NCBI GenBank assembly: GCA_046732255.1
Contig: JBKPMR010000007.1
Coordinates: 1 to 50,656 of the forward strand
Direction of reading: 5' to 3'
DNA: 50,656 bases
Source: DATBLE01 sp046732255
GTDB lineage: Bacteria; Actinomycetota; Thermoleophilia; Gaiellales; Gaiellaceae
Positions 30,913 to 39,192 of this stretch are shown in pieces. The notes under the pieces are model-generated. The model did not search any database. It saw only the letters and a program-made list of their open reading frames with translations, and was not told where the DNA came from. How positions within the stretch are numbered: the stretch's first letter is position 1; each line of letters begins with the position of its first letter. The position numbers were made by a program, and so were the translations under genes.

Positions 30913-32325
30913 ATGCGTCTGCGTTTGTTCCTCCTTGCCGCTGCGTGCGTAACGGCCGTCCTGTTCCCGGTCAGCGCATCCGCGCAGCCGCGGATGTTGA
31001 TCGGATTCCAGGACGACCCGAGCCTGCGCTGGCGAGACGACCGCCTGAACGTCTTCGACCTTTCCGAGCAGGCACACGCCGGCATCGTCAGGACGACGGT
31101 CTACTGGTCGAGGATCGCGCAGACGAGGCCCGCAAACGGCGCCAACCCCTTCGATCCCGCCTACCGCTTCGACGATCTGGACGAGTTCGTCCGGAACGCC
31201 GGCCTGCACGGCATGGAGGTCATGCTGACGATCTGGGGGACGCCCGCGTGGGCGAACGGCGGCAAGGGGCAGAACTACGCGCCGACCAACTACTCGACCT
31301 TGCAGAACTTCGCCAAGGCCCTCGCGTCCCGCTACTCGGGTCGCTTCCAGGGCTACCCCTTCGTCCGCTACTTCACGGTCTGGAACGAGTCCAACCTCGG
31401 CCAGTTCCTGTCCCCGCAGTACACCAGCAAGGGGAAGCCGGCTGCGCCCGCGATCTACGCCAAGCTGTTCCGGGCCGCGTACGCGGGCATCAAGGCGGGG
31501 AACTCACGCTCACTCGTCGGGGTCGGCGAGACGTCGGCACGCGGCCGCGACCGCTTCCTCGGAAGAGCGGGCACGCAAGAGACCGAGTCCCCGGGCAAGT
31601 TCGCCGAGCTGCTGTCGAAGCAGCGCCCGGCGCTCAGGTTCGACGCCTGGTCGCATCACCCGTACCCGACGTCGATCAACGGGCGGCCGCTCGCGAACAC
31701 CCGCTGGCCGAACGTGACGCTGGCGAACCTCCCCCGGTTCGAGCACCAGCTCGGCAAGTGGTTCAAGCGCCGCGTAACGATGTGGGTGACCGAGTACGGG
31801 CACGAGACGAAGCCCGAGGAGTCGAAGGGCGTCAGCTACGCGCAGCAGTCAGCCTACCTGCGCACGGCGCTGCGCTTCGTTGCGAACGAGCCGAACGTCT
31901 CCGTCTTCATCTGGTTCATCCTGCGCGACGATCCGACGAGCGCCTGGCAGAGCGGGTTGGTGGAGCGCGACGGCACGAAGAAACCCGCCTTCGCGGCGTT
32001 CAGGAGCCTGGCGGAACAGTACGACGGGCGCGACCCGCAAATGTTCGTCAAGGCCGGTACAGACCAGCCGCTCGTGAAGTACGCAGCGCTCGAGCTGTGG
32101 TCGCGCTCCGGCACAGGCGCGAAGGTCGGCATGACGATCGCCGTCTACGACAATGGGAAGGTAATCAAGACCGCGCAGCCGACCTCCGTGATCGGACCGG
32201 ACGGCTGGATCTCGTTCCGCGCGCCGTTCAAGGCGGTGAAGAACCACAACTACTACATCACGATCGCCGCCAACGACGCGAACGGAAACCGGGTCGACCG
32301 GACCGTGCTCGTCCGAGCGCTCTAA
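30913..32325 (+). CDS. Secreted glycoside hydrolase, clan GH-A (cellulase-like)
   Basis: A 470-residue exported protein with a signal peptide cleaved near VSASAQP. A TIM-barrel follows with the clan GH-A pair: acid/base Asn158-Glu159 in FTVWNESNL and nucleophile Glu294 in VTEYGHET. DAWSHHPYP and FIWFILRDD mark barrel strands. The last 100 residues form a separate beta-rich domain (ALELWSRSGTGAKV onward), perhaps for binding or filamin-like. The exact GH family and substrate are unresolved. It is monocistronic, between repeat R3 and the post-stop element U2. Confidence 0.85.
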   Translation: MRLRLFLLAAACVTAVLFPVSASAQPRMLIGFQDDPSLRWRDDRLNVFDLSEQAHAGIVRTTVYWSRIAQTRPANGANPFDPAYRFDDLDEFVRNAGLHGMEVMLTIWGTPAWANGGKGQNYAPTNYSTLQNFAKALASRYSGRFQGYPFVRYFTVWNESNLGQFLSPQYTSKGKPAAPAIYAKLFRAAYAGIKAGNSRSLVGVGETSARGRDRFLGRAGTQETESPGKFAELLSKQRPALRFDAWSHHPYPTSINGRPLANTRWPNVTLANLPRFEHQLGKWFKRRVTMWVTEYGHETKPEESKGVSYAQQSAYLRTALRFVANEPNVSVFIWFILRDDPTSAWQSGLVERDGTKKPAFAAFRSLAEQYDGRDPQMFVKAGTDQPLVKYAALELWSRSGTGAKVGMTIAVYDNGKVIKTAQPTSVIGPDGWISFRAPFKAVKNHNYYITIAANDANGNRVDRTVLVRAL

Positions 32326-32465
32326 CGCTCGCGGCGGCTTCGCCGCCGGCTCGCTCGCACGGGGGAAACCGCCGGTTTCCCCCGTGAGCCCCCTTCCCTA
32401 GAACCCCGTTCTCGCGGCAGGCCGTGCTCGGCCGCGCCCGCGCATGTCGGTCGCGGCAACGAAAA
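32326..32465 (+). repeat. Post-stop hairpin repeat, copy U2 (after the glycosidase gene)
   Basis: Directly after the TAA: CGCTCG, hairpin CGGCGGC-TTC-GCCGCCG (32332-32348), GCTCGCTCG, hairpin CACGGGGGAAACC (32358-32370), 3-nt loop, GGTTTCCCCCGTG (32374-32386), then CCCCCTTC (32389-32396). A third block, CCGCGCATGTCGGTCGCGGC, continues to AACGAAAA (32438-32465). U3 has the same blocks at the same distances. The element also lies between the 3' ends of the glycosidase and glmS. Confidence 0.85.
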
Positions 32466-32501
32466 CCACTTGAACCTCGGACGCCGCGTCGACGCGGGTC
32501 G

Positions 32502-34328
32502 CTACTCGACCGTGACCGTCTTGGCGAGATTGCGCGGCTGATCCACGTTCAGACCGCGGAGGCGGGCGATCCGGTACGCGAGCAGCTGGAGCGGAACGAC
32601 GGCGAGCGCCGCCTGGAGGAAGTTCGGCGTCTTCGGGACGAAGATCACGTCGTCCGCGTGGTGCTGGATGTCCTCGTTGCCGTCGGTCGCGATCGCGATC
32701 ACCTTGGCGCCGCGGGCCCGCGTCTCCTGGATGTTGGAGACGATCTTGTCGTAGACGTGGATGTCGGTCGCGACCACGACCACCGGCGTCCCCGGCTCCA
32801 GAAGGGCGATCGGCCCGTGCTTCATCTCGCCGGCCGAGTAGGCGTCGGTCGGGATGTACGAAATTTCCTTGAGCTTGAGCGCGCCCTCGAGCGCGACGGG
32901 CAGGCCGATGTGCCGGCCGAGGTAGAGGAAGAACGGCCGGTCGTAGTACCGCTGTGCGATCTCGTCGATCGGATGGTCGCCGGCGAGAAAGTCGGCGATC
33001 TTGTTCGGGAGCTCGTGCAGCCGGTCGAGGATGTAGTCGATCTGCCCCTGGGGCAGCGTGCGCCGCACCTCGGCGAGCTTGAGCGCGAGCAGCGAGAGCA
33101 GGGCGACCTGCGCGGTGAACGTCTTCGATGCCGCGACGCCGATCTCGAGGCCGCAACGCGTGTAGAGCACGGCCTCTGCCTCCCTCGTGATCTGGGTGCC
33201 CATCAGGTTCGTGATCGCAAGGGTGCGCGCGCCGTGCTCGCGGGCGAGCTTCATCGCGTTGACCGTGTCGCGCGTCTCCCCCGACTGCGAGATGCCGATC
33301 ACGAGCGTGTCCTTCGTCAGCACCGGGTTTCGGTAGATCCACTCGCTGGCGATGTCGGGCTCGACCGGCAGGCGCGCCCATTCCTCGACGATGTACCGCC
33401 CGACGACGCCGGCGTGGTACGCCGTGCCGCAGGCGACGATCACGATCCGGCGGAGGTTCTGGATCTCGAGCTCCGTCAGGCCCAGGTCCTCGAGCATCAG
33501 CTGGTGGCCGCGGACGCGGTCGCCGATCGTCTCGCGCACGGCGGTCGGCTGCTCGTAGATCTCCTTGAGCATGAACGTCTCGAATCCCTGCTTCTCGGCG
33601 CTCTCGTCGTCCCAGTCGATCTCGGTCACCTCCGGCCGGACGAGGTCGCCGTCGACGGCGTGGAAGATCGCCCCGTCTGGCCGGAGCTCGACGATCTGGT
33701 CGTCGTCGATGAACTGGACGCGGCGCGTCTCGGGCAGAAAGGCGGCGATCGAGGAGGCGAGGAACATCTCGCCCTCGCCGACGCCGACGACGAGCGGAGT
33801 CTGGCGCCGCGCGCCGACCAGCGTGCCGGGGTGGTCGCGGTGGATCGCCACGATCGAGAAGTGGCCCTCGAGCTGCTCGTAGGCCGTACGGAAGGCGGCG
33901 ACGACGTCGCCGTTGTAGTAGCGCTCGATCAGGTGTGAGACGACTTCAGCGTCCGTCTCGGACGAGAAGGCGTGTCCGTCCTGGATCAGCGAGTCGCGCA
34001 GCTCCCGGTAGTTCTCGACGATTCCGTTGAGAACGATCGAGATCGCTCCGTCCTCGCAGCCGGTGAGCGGATGCGCGTTCTCGAGCGACACCTGACCGTG
34101 CGTGGCCCAGCGAGTGTGGCCGACTCCAGTGGTCGCCGTCGACCGGAGCGATTCTGCGGCCCGCTTCAGCTTCTGGAGGTTGCCGACGGCCCGGACGTAG
34201 TCGAGCCCGCTCGGCTCGAGCAGGGCCAGCCCGGCCGAGTCGTACCCCCGGTACTCGAGCCGCTCCAAGCCCTGGAGGAGAAGCGGCTTACACGTCCGTT
34301 CTCCGACATATCCGATGATCCCGCACAC
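32502..34328 (-). CDS. glmS: Glutamine-fructose-6-phosphate aminotransferase (isomerizing)
   Basis: A 608-residue enzyme that makes glucosamine-6-phosphate, the entry to UDP-GlcNAc. The N-terminal glutaminase starts with Cys2 (start codon then CGIIGYVG), with the RLEYRGYDSAG and HTRWATHG motifs. Two SIS domains follow (ISQSGETRDT; GRHIGLPVALEGALKLKE), and the C-terminus ends LAKTVTVE as in all GlmS. The GTG at 34328 must be the start because Cys must become residue 1 after processing; AGGAG lies upstream. It follows glmM, rpsI and rplM on the same strand. Confidence 0.97.
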   Translation of the reverse strand: MCGIIGYVGERTCKPLLLQGLERLEYRGYDSAGLALLEPSGLDYVRAVGNLQKLKRAAESLRSTATTGVGHTRWATHGQVSLENAHPLTGCEDGAISIVLNGIVENYRELRDSLIQDGHAFSSETDAEVVSHLIERYYNGDVVAAFRTAYEQLEGHFSIVAIHRDHPGTLVGARRQTPLVVGVGEGEMFLASSIAAFLPETRRVQFIDDDQIVELRPDGAIFHAVDGDLVRPEVTEIDWDDESAEKQGFETFMLKEIYEQPTAVRETIGDRVRGHQLMLEDLGLTELEIQNLRRIVIVACGTAYHAGVVGRYIVEEWARLPVEPDIASEWIYRNPVLTKDTLVIGISQSGETRDTVNAMKLAREHGARTLAITNLMGTQITREAEAVLYTRCGLEIGVAASKTFTAQVALLSLLALKLAEVRRTLPQGQIDYILDRLHELPNKIADFLAGDHPIDEIAQRYYDRPFFLYLGRHIGLPVALEGALKLKEISYIPTDAYSAGEMKHGPIALLEPGTPVVVVATDIHVYDKIVSNIQETRARGAKVIAIATDGNEDIQHHADDVIFVPKTPNFLQAALAVVPLQLLAYRIARLRGLNVDQPRNLAKTVTVE

Positions 34329-34418
34329 GTTGGCTCCTCTCCAAGTATCGGTGAAATGCCTGGAAAACCCCAACCAATGCGAAAAGCCCGGCTTGTCGCC
34401 GCCCCGGCGTCGGGACGA

Positions 34419-35687
34419 TCAGCCGAGCTCTTGCTGCACGAGCGCGGTGATGCTAGCACAGAGCCCTGCCGCGTCCTCCTCGGTCTCGGCCTCGGCGAGG
34501 ACGCGGATCATCGGCTCGGTGCCGGAAGACCGCACCAGCACCCGACCGCGGCCGGCCAGCTGCCGGTTGACCTGGTCGACCTCGTGTCGCAGGTCGTCAC
34601 TGAGCTCCCGGCGCGCGACGCGGACGTTCTCCTTCGCCTGCGGGTAGCGGTGCATGACGGCCGCAACCTCGGCGAGGGGCCGGCCGTGCAGCGCGCCGCA
34701 CAGCAACAGGGCCGCCGCGAGGCCGTCCCCGGTCACGTGGCCGTCGAGGTAGACGATGTGCCCCGACTCCTCGCCGCCCAGGACCCCGCCCTCCCGCTTG
34801 AGCGCCTCCAGGACGTAACGGTCGCCGACGTCCGTCGTCACGACGCGAATACCCCGCTCGATCATCAGTCGATGGAACCCGAGGTTCGTCATCGTGGTGA
34901 CGGCCACCATGTCGACCCCCAGTTCGAGGGCGAGCACGGCGACGATCTGGTCGCCGTCAAGCGCTTCGCCGCCCGCGTCGACGGCGAGCATGCGGTCGCC
35001 GTCGCCGTCGAAGGCGACACCGAGATCGAGCCCTTCTTCCACGACCAGCCGCCGGAGCGTTCGCAGGTCGGTGGCGCCGCAGCCGACGTTGATGTTCGTC
35101 CCATCGGGGTGAACGCCGACCGCCACCACCTCCGCACCGAGATCCTCGAACGCCTTCGGCGCGATCGACGAGTACGCGCCGTTGGCGCAGTCGACGCCGA
35201 TCCGGAGGCCGCCGAGGTCGGTTCCGAAGCGGTCGAGAATATGGTCTCGGTAGCTCTCGACCGCGACCTCGAGGTTGTCGATCTGGCCGTGTTCGGGGTG
35301 TCTCGGAGCGGCCTCGAGCAGCGCCTCGATCTCTTCCTCGTCGGCGTCGGCGAGCTTGCTGCCGTCCTTCGCGAAGAACTTGATCCCGTTGTACTCGGGC
35401 GGATTGTGCGACGCGGAGACGACGGCGCCGAGATCGAGCGCCAGCAGCGCGACCGCGGGCGACGGGAGGACGCCGGCGAGGACCGCGTGCCCGCCGGCGG
35501 AAGCGACGCCGCTCGCGAACGCCCGCTCGAGCTCGGGCCCGGTTGCGCGGGTGTCGCGGCCGATCAGGACCGCCCCGCCCCCGGCCCAGAGCGTGGCGGC
35601 GCGGCCGAGCCGCTCGACCAGCTGCGGCGTCAGGTCCTCGCCGACGATCCCTCTGACACCGTCGGTGCCGAAGTAGCGTCGCGCCAT
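34419..35687 (-). CDS. glmM: Phosphoglucosamine mutase
   Basis: A 422-residue alpha-D-phosphohexomutase converting GlcN-6-P to GlcN-1-P. It starts YFGTDGVRG. The phosphoserine is Ser93 in VVSASHNPPEYNG, the Mg loop is FDGDGDRML, the sugar loop GGEESGH and the phosphate loop RSSGTEPMIR. It works directly before glmS in the pathway's order of substrates (product of GlmS is its substrate), and the pair sits in the conserved rplM-rpsI-glmM-glmS order. ATG at 35687. Confidence 0.97.
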   Translation of the reverse strand: MARRYFGTDGVRGIVGEDLTPQLVERLGRAATLWAGGGAVLIGRDTRATGPELERAFASGVASAGGHAVLAGVLPSPAVALLALDLGAVVSASHNPPEYNGIKFFAKDGSKLADADEEEIEALLEAAPRHPEHGQIDNLEVAVESYRDHILDRFGTDLGGLRIGVDCANGAYSSIAPKAFEDLGAEVVAVGVHPDGTNINVGCGATDLRTLRRLVVEEGLDLGVAFDGDGDRMLAVDAGGEALDGDQIVAVLALELGVDMVAVTTMTNLGFHRLMIERGIRVVTTDVGDRYVLEALKREGGVLGGEESGHIVYLDGHVTGDGLAAALLLCGALHGRPLAEVAAVMHRYPQAKENVRVARRELSDDLRHEVDQVNRQLAGRGRVLVRSSGTEPMIRVLAEAETEEDAAGLCASITALVQQELG

Positions 35688-35698
35688 GGCGGCGGAGG

Positions 35699-36094
35699 CT
35701 AACGCTTGCTGAATTGGGGCGCCTTGCGGGCCTTGTGGAGACCGGCCTTCTTGCGCTCGACGATCCGCGAGTCGCGGGCGAGGAAGCCCTCGCGCTTCAG
35801 CACCGTCCGGAGCTCGGGATCCGCCTCGACCAGGGCACGGGCGATGCCGTGGCGAACTGCACCCGCCTGGCCGGACGGCCCGCCGCCGTGCACACGCACG
35901 CGGAGGTCGTACGTCCCCTCGAGGTCGGTGACCCGAAGCGGGGCGAGCACCTGGTTACGGTGGGCCAGGCGCGGAAAGTAGTCCTCGAGCGTCCGGCCGT
36001 TGAACCAGGTCGACCCGTCCCCGGGGCGAAGGATCACGCGCGCGACCGATGTCTTGCGCTTCCCGGTGCCGCGGTAGGTGGCGAGCTCGCTCAT
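35699..36094 (-). CDS. rpsI: 30S ribosomal protein S9
   Basis: A 131-residue S9 protein. It begins YRGTGKRKTSVARV, contains NQVLAPLRVTD, VHGGGPSGQAGAVRHGIARAL and ends in the basic tail RKAPQFSKR that reaches the P-site tRNA. The ATG at 36094 overlaps the rplM stop by 4 nt (ATGA), giving coupled synthesis of L13 and S9. Confidence 0.98.
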   Translation of the reverse strand: MSELATYRGTGKRKTSVARVILRPGDGSTWFNGRTLEDYFPRLAHRNQVLAPLRVTDLEGTYDLRVRVHGGGPSGQAGAVRHGIARALVEADPELRTVLKREGFLARDSRIVERKKAGLHKARKAPQFSKR

Positions 36095-36528
36095 CTGCCG
36101 GTCTCCAGCGGTTCGGGGCCCTGCGCGGCATGCGGGTGCTCTGGCCCCGCGTAGATCTTCAGCTTGTTGATCTGCGCACTCGCGAGCTTGTTGCGCGGAA
36201 GCATTCCCTTCACGGCCTTGCGGATCACCTCGGTCGGCCGGCGCTCCAGCTGTTCACGAAGCGTCCTGGTGCGCAGTCCGCCGGGATAGCCGGAATGGCG
36301 GCGGTAGAGCTTCTGGTCGAGCTTGTTGCCGGTCACCTGGATCTTCTCCGCATTGACGACGACGACGAAGTCGCCGGTGTCGACGTGCGGCGTGTACTCG
36401 GGCTTGCCCTTGCCGCGGAGGGTGTCGGCGATGCGCGTGGCGAGACGGCCGAGCGTCTGCCCCTCGGCGTCGACGACGTACCAACGGCGGGCGACCTCGC
36501 CCGGCTTTGCGTTCCAAGTTTTTTGCAT
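36091..36528 (-). CDS. rplM: 50S ribosomal protein L13
   Basis: A 145-residue L13 with MQKTW, WYVVDAEGQTLGRLAT, FVVVVNAEKIQVTGNK, YRRHSGYPGGLR and KGMLPRNKLA. ATG at 36528 fits the family start; a GTG two codons upstream (36534) would overlap the uracil-DNA glycosylase stop as GTGA, so the exact start is open. No typical L13 leader structure (autoregulatory site) was evident in the upstream gene. Confidence 0.97.
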   Translation of the reverse strand: MQKTWNAKPGEVARRWYVVDAEGQTLGRLATRIADTLRGKGKPEYTPHVDTGDFVVVVNAEKIQVTGNKLDQKLYRRHSGYPGGLRTRTLREQLERRPTEVIRKAVKGMLPRNKLASAQINKLKIYAGPEHPHAAQGPEPLETGR

Positions 36529-36530
36529 GC

Positions 36531-37115
36531 TCACGGAAAAGCGGCGCACCACCGTGCGCCGGCCGGAAATCGTAGCAGCAGCGCCTCGAGATCGCGCCGA
36601 AAGAGCCCGGCCCCGCCGTGCGACGGGTGGCGGACGTACGGCGCGCCCGTCACCTCCTGGGCGATCCGTCCGACCGCGACGACGCGGCGGCCGCGCGCGA
36701 CCGCTTCGAGGAACCGAGAGGAAGCCTGCACCTCGACGCGCGACGGCCGCCGATTCGTGTACGGCCGGCCGGGCTCGTGTGGATGCGTCGGGACGACGTT
36801 CCACAGCAGCACGTCTCCTTCGATTCCGAGCTCGGCAAGCGTGCGGTGGACGATCGTCGCGGTTGCCTCCGCCGGGCCGTCCCCGGTCAGCTGCCGCTCC
36901 GACGTGAATGGGATCCCGCTGACCCGGGCGCCGCGATGGCCGGCCGCCTCGCCGACGAGGACGATCGAGGCGCTGCTGCGTTCGACGAGGTAGCGCTCCA
37001 GCCGCTCTCGCCGCAGACGAGAACGGCAGTACTGGTTGTACGTGTCGCCGATCCTCGCCGCCGCGAGCTCGGCTACCAGTGCTCCCAGCGCACGACCTCC
37101 TCGAGCGGCTTCCAC
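36531..37115 (-). CDS. Uracil-DNA glycosylase superfamily protein
   Basis: About 194 residues with UDG-superfamily features: VLVGEAAGHRGARVSGIPF (motif 1 region), ERQLTG, WNVVPTHPHEPGRPYTNRR and the late HPSHGG loop carrying the His that contacts the uracil. It does not look like classic Ung. It may remove uracil or related damage from DNA. The start is uncertain: the region before TYNQYCRSRL has few start codons, and the GTG at 37115 lies 43 nt inside the nitroreductase gene. The TGA ends right at the start of rplM. Confidence 0.72.
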   Translation of the reverse strand: MEAARGGRALGALVAELAAARIGDTYNQYCRSRLRRERLERYLVERSSASIVLVGEAAGHRGARVSGIPFTSERQLTGDGPAEATATIVHRTLAELGIEGDVLLWNVVPTHPHEPGRPYTNRRPSRVEVQASSRFLEAVARGRRVVAVGRIAQEVTGAPYVRHPSHGGAGLFRRDLEALLLRFPAGARWCAAFP

Positions 37116-37672
37116 GGAAACTTCGCCCGCGATCCCTGCGGCGGCGCGGGCGCGGCGTGGCCGATCGTCACGACTCCGACGATCTCGAAGTCGCTCGGCA
37201 TCCCGAGCAGGTCGCGCAGGCCGTCGTTCGCGGCCCCGACGAGCCCGAAGAGGCCGGCACCCAGCCCCTCGTCCACTGCGGCGAGCAGCAGGAGCATGAT
37301 CGACTTGCCCGCGTCGACCCACCACCACGGCACACGCCACTCGATCTCGCTGCCGTTCTCCTGCAGCTTGTCCGGCCGCCGGTAGCGGTCGTGGTAGTCG
37401 TCCTCGCGCATCGCGACGACGATGTGCACCGGCGCGCGGGAGATCCAGGGCTCGAGCCCGCGCTCGACGTAGTACGGCTCGTCCGCGAGCTCGGCGACCT
37501 TGTGTCGCGTCTCCTCCTCCGTGACGACGACCATCCGCACGCCCTGGGAGAAGCCGCCGCTCGGAGCTTTCCGACCGCGGGCCACGATCCGCTCGACCGC
37601 CTCCGGGTCGACGGGCTCGCCGGTGTAGCTCCGGACCATCTTCCTGCGGCGCAGGACATCGGCAAACTCCAC
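37073..37672 (-). CDS. Nitroreductase-family FMN oxidoreductase
   Basis: A 199-residue nitroreductase-like flavoprotein. The FMN phosphate contacts appear in RRRKMVRSYTGEPV and ARGRKAPSGGFSQG; the middle carries VPWWWVDAGKSIMLLLLAA and the end LLGMPSDFEIVGVVTIGHAA. Reduction of nitro compounds, quinones or flavin intermediates is possible; the substrate is unknown. GTG at 37672 gives the typical VEFADVLRRRKM start. It is divergent from the PLD gene, with 9 nt between the starts. Confidence 0.87.
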   Translation of the reverse strand: MEFADVLRRRKMVRSYTGEPVDPEAVERIVARGRKAPSGGFSQGVRMVVVTEEETRHKVAELADEPYYVERGLEPWISRAPVHIVVAMREDDYHDRYRRPDKLQENGSEIEWRVPWWWVDAGKSIMLLLLAAVDEGLGAGLFGLVGAANDGLRDLLGMPSDFEIVGVVTIGHAAPAPPQGSRAKFPWKPLEEVVRWEHW

Positions 37673-37681
37673 GGCCACATC

Positions 37682-38752
37682 ATGAACGTCATCACGCTGA
37701 CAGACGGCGGGCAGGAGCCGGTGACGGTCGGGCGCGAGCTGCACGAGTTTCTCGCCGCGGCGAGGACGTCCCTCGACATCACGGCCTACGACCTTGCGCT
37801 TGGTCCGGGTCTCGAGGAGCTGGTCGTCGACACGATCGAGGAGGCAGCCCGCCGAGGGGTCGCCGTGCGGGTCGCCTACAACGCCGACTACCGTGCGCCG
37901 ATCCCGGTGCCGCCGCCGCCGAAGCTGGCTCCCGAGGATGTCGAGCGCCTGGCCGTGCCGACCAAGGCGATCGCGGGCATCCCCGACCTGATGCACCACA
38001 AGTTCGTCGTCCGCGACCGCAGCTCGGTGTGGACCGGGTCGACGAACTGGACCGACGATTCCTGGTCGCGCGAGGAGAACGTGATCGCAGTCGTCGATTC
38101 GCCCGAGCTCGCGCACGCATTCACGCTCGACTTCGAGCAGCTCTGGGCGTCCGGGAACGTCGAAGGCACGGGCACCGTCGAGCCGCGGCCGGTGCGTGTC
38201 GATGGCGTCGAGATCCGGCCCTGGTTCTGTCCGGGTTTCGGCGACGCGCTCTCGCACCGGATCGCGAAGGCGATCGGCCGGGCGAAGCGACGCGTCCGGA
38301 TCTGCTCGCCCGTGCTCACCGCGGCACCGGTGCTGGCGACGCTCGCGCAGGTGATCGCGGACGGAAACGTCGACGTAGCGGGTGCGCTCGATCAGACGCA
38401 GATCGAGGAGGTGCAGGCGCAGTGGGGTCCGACCGGCGTCACCTCGTGGAAGCTACCGCTACTCCTGCAGATCGTCGCGTCCGGCCGGTTCGCCGGCAAG
38501 CGATCGACCCCCTGGGGCCCGGAAACCGTCCACGACTACATGCACGCGAAACTGACGGTGGCGGACGACGTCGTCTTCCTCGGCTCCTTCAACCTGTCGC
38601 ACTCCGGCGAGCAGAACGCCGAGAACGTCCTGGAGATCCACGACCCGGCCCTGGCGGAGCGATTGGCCGGGTTCGTGGACGAGGTGCGCGGCCGGTATCC
38701 GGTGGCGCGGCTGGACGGCGGAGCTCAGCCGGCGTCGTCTCCACCGGCCTGA
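37682..38752 (+). CDS. Phospholipase D-like protein with two HKD motifs
   Basis: A 356-residue PLD-superfamily enzyme. HKD motif 1 is HHKFVVRD with the following GSTNWT (His105, Lys107, Asp112), and motif 2 is HAKLTVADD with GSFNLS. The two half-domains match the fold in which both His residues meet in one active site. No signal peptide or membrane helix is seen, so a cytosolic phosphodiesterase or nuclease role is possible rather than cardiolipin synthesis. ATG at 37682. The gene ends 3 nt before the convergent 2-TM gene. Confidence 0.85.
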   Translation: MNVITLTDGGQEPVTVGRELHEFLAAARTSLDITAYDLALGPGLEELVVDTIEEAARRGVAVRVAYNADYRAPIPVPPPPKLAPEDVERLAVPTKAIAGIPDLMHHKFVVRDRSSVWTGSTNWTDDSWSREENVIAVVDSPELAHAFTLDFEQLWASGNVEGTGTVEPRPVRVDGVEIRPWFCPGFGDALSHRIAKAIGRAKRRVRICSPVLTAAPVLATLAQVIADGNVDVAGALDQTQIEEVQAQWGPTGVTSWKLPLLLQIVASGRFAGKRSTPWGPETVHDYMHAKLTVADDVVFLGSFNLSHSGEQNAENVLEIHDPALAERLAGFVDEVRGRYPVARLDGGAQPASSPPA

Positions 38753-38755
38753 GCG

Positions 38756-39163
38756 TCAGATCTCTTCGAGGCGCGTGTGGGGCGGCTCGGCGGTCAGCTC
38801 GCCGCGGCCGACCGCCGCGGCCACGTCCTGTTGAGCCTGCTTGCGGGCGGACCGCTTCGTGACCTTCCACAGACGGTGCTCCGGCGGCGGGCCCTGCGTG
38901 TCGGCCCGGATCATCACCCCGAAGGTGGCGCCGATGAACCCGACCGCCCAGATGACGAACGTCGCGACGACCAGGATCCACAAGATTCCCGTGTTGTGGC
39001 GGAAGATAAAGATGAACACCCCCGCGATGATCGCGGTGACGACGACATGCGCCCAGAAGAACGGCGTCTCGCGCGTCTCCTTCATCGATCGCTTGCGGCC
39101 CTCGATCGAGACGAGCCACTCGCGGCCATCGGGCGTGTTGACCTTCTGGGGGGCGTCGGCCAT
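38756..39163 (-). CDS. Small two-helix membrane protein of unknown function
   Basis: A 135-residue protein with a soluble N-terminus (DGREWLVSIEGRKRSMKE), two hydrophobic helices (VVVTAIIAGVFIFIFR and ILWILVVATFVIWAVGFIG) and a charged C-terminus with KRSARKQAQQD. No recognised domain. ATG at 39163. It lies 29 nt after guaA on the same strand and may be read by continuation from it. Confidence 0.7.
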   Translation of the reverse strand: MADAPQKVNTPDGREWLVSIEGRKRSMKETRETPFFWAHVVVTAIIAGVFIFIFRHNTGILWILVVATFVIWAVGFIGATFGVMIRADTQGPPPEHRLWKVTKRSARKQAQQDVAAAVGRGELTAEPPHTRLEEI

Positions 39164-39192
39164 GCGCGCGGGACGCTACCGGATTCCCGCGA

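Noticed and set aside
34329..34418. glmS ribozyme or riboswitch upstream of glmS
   Set aside because: The 90-nt gap lacks the conserved glmS ribozyme core; a ribosome site AGGAG is the only clear signal.
32424..35702. Long forward open frames across glmS and glmM
   Set aside because: Antisense to two genes with complete conserved motifs.
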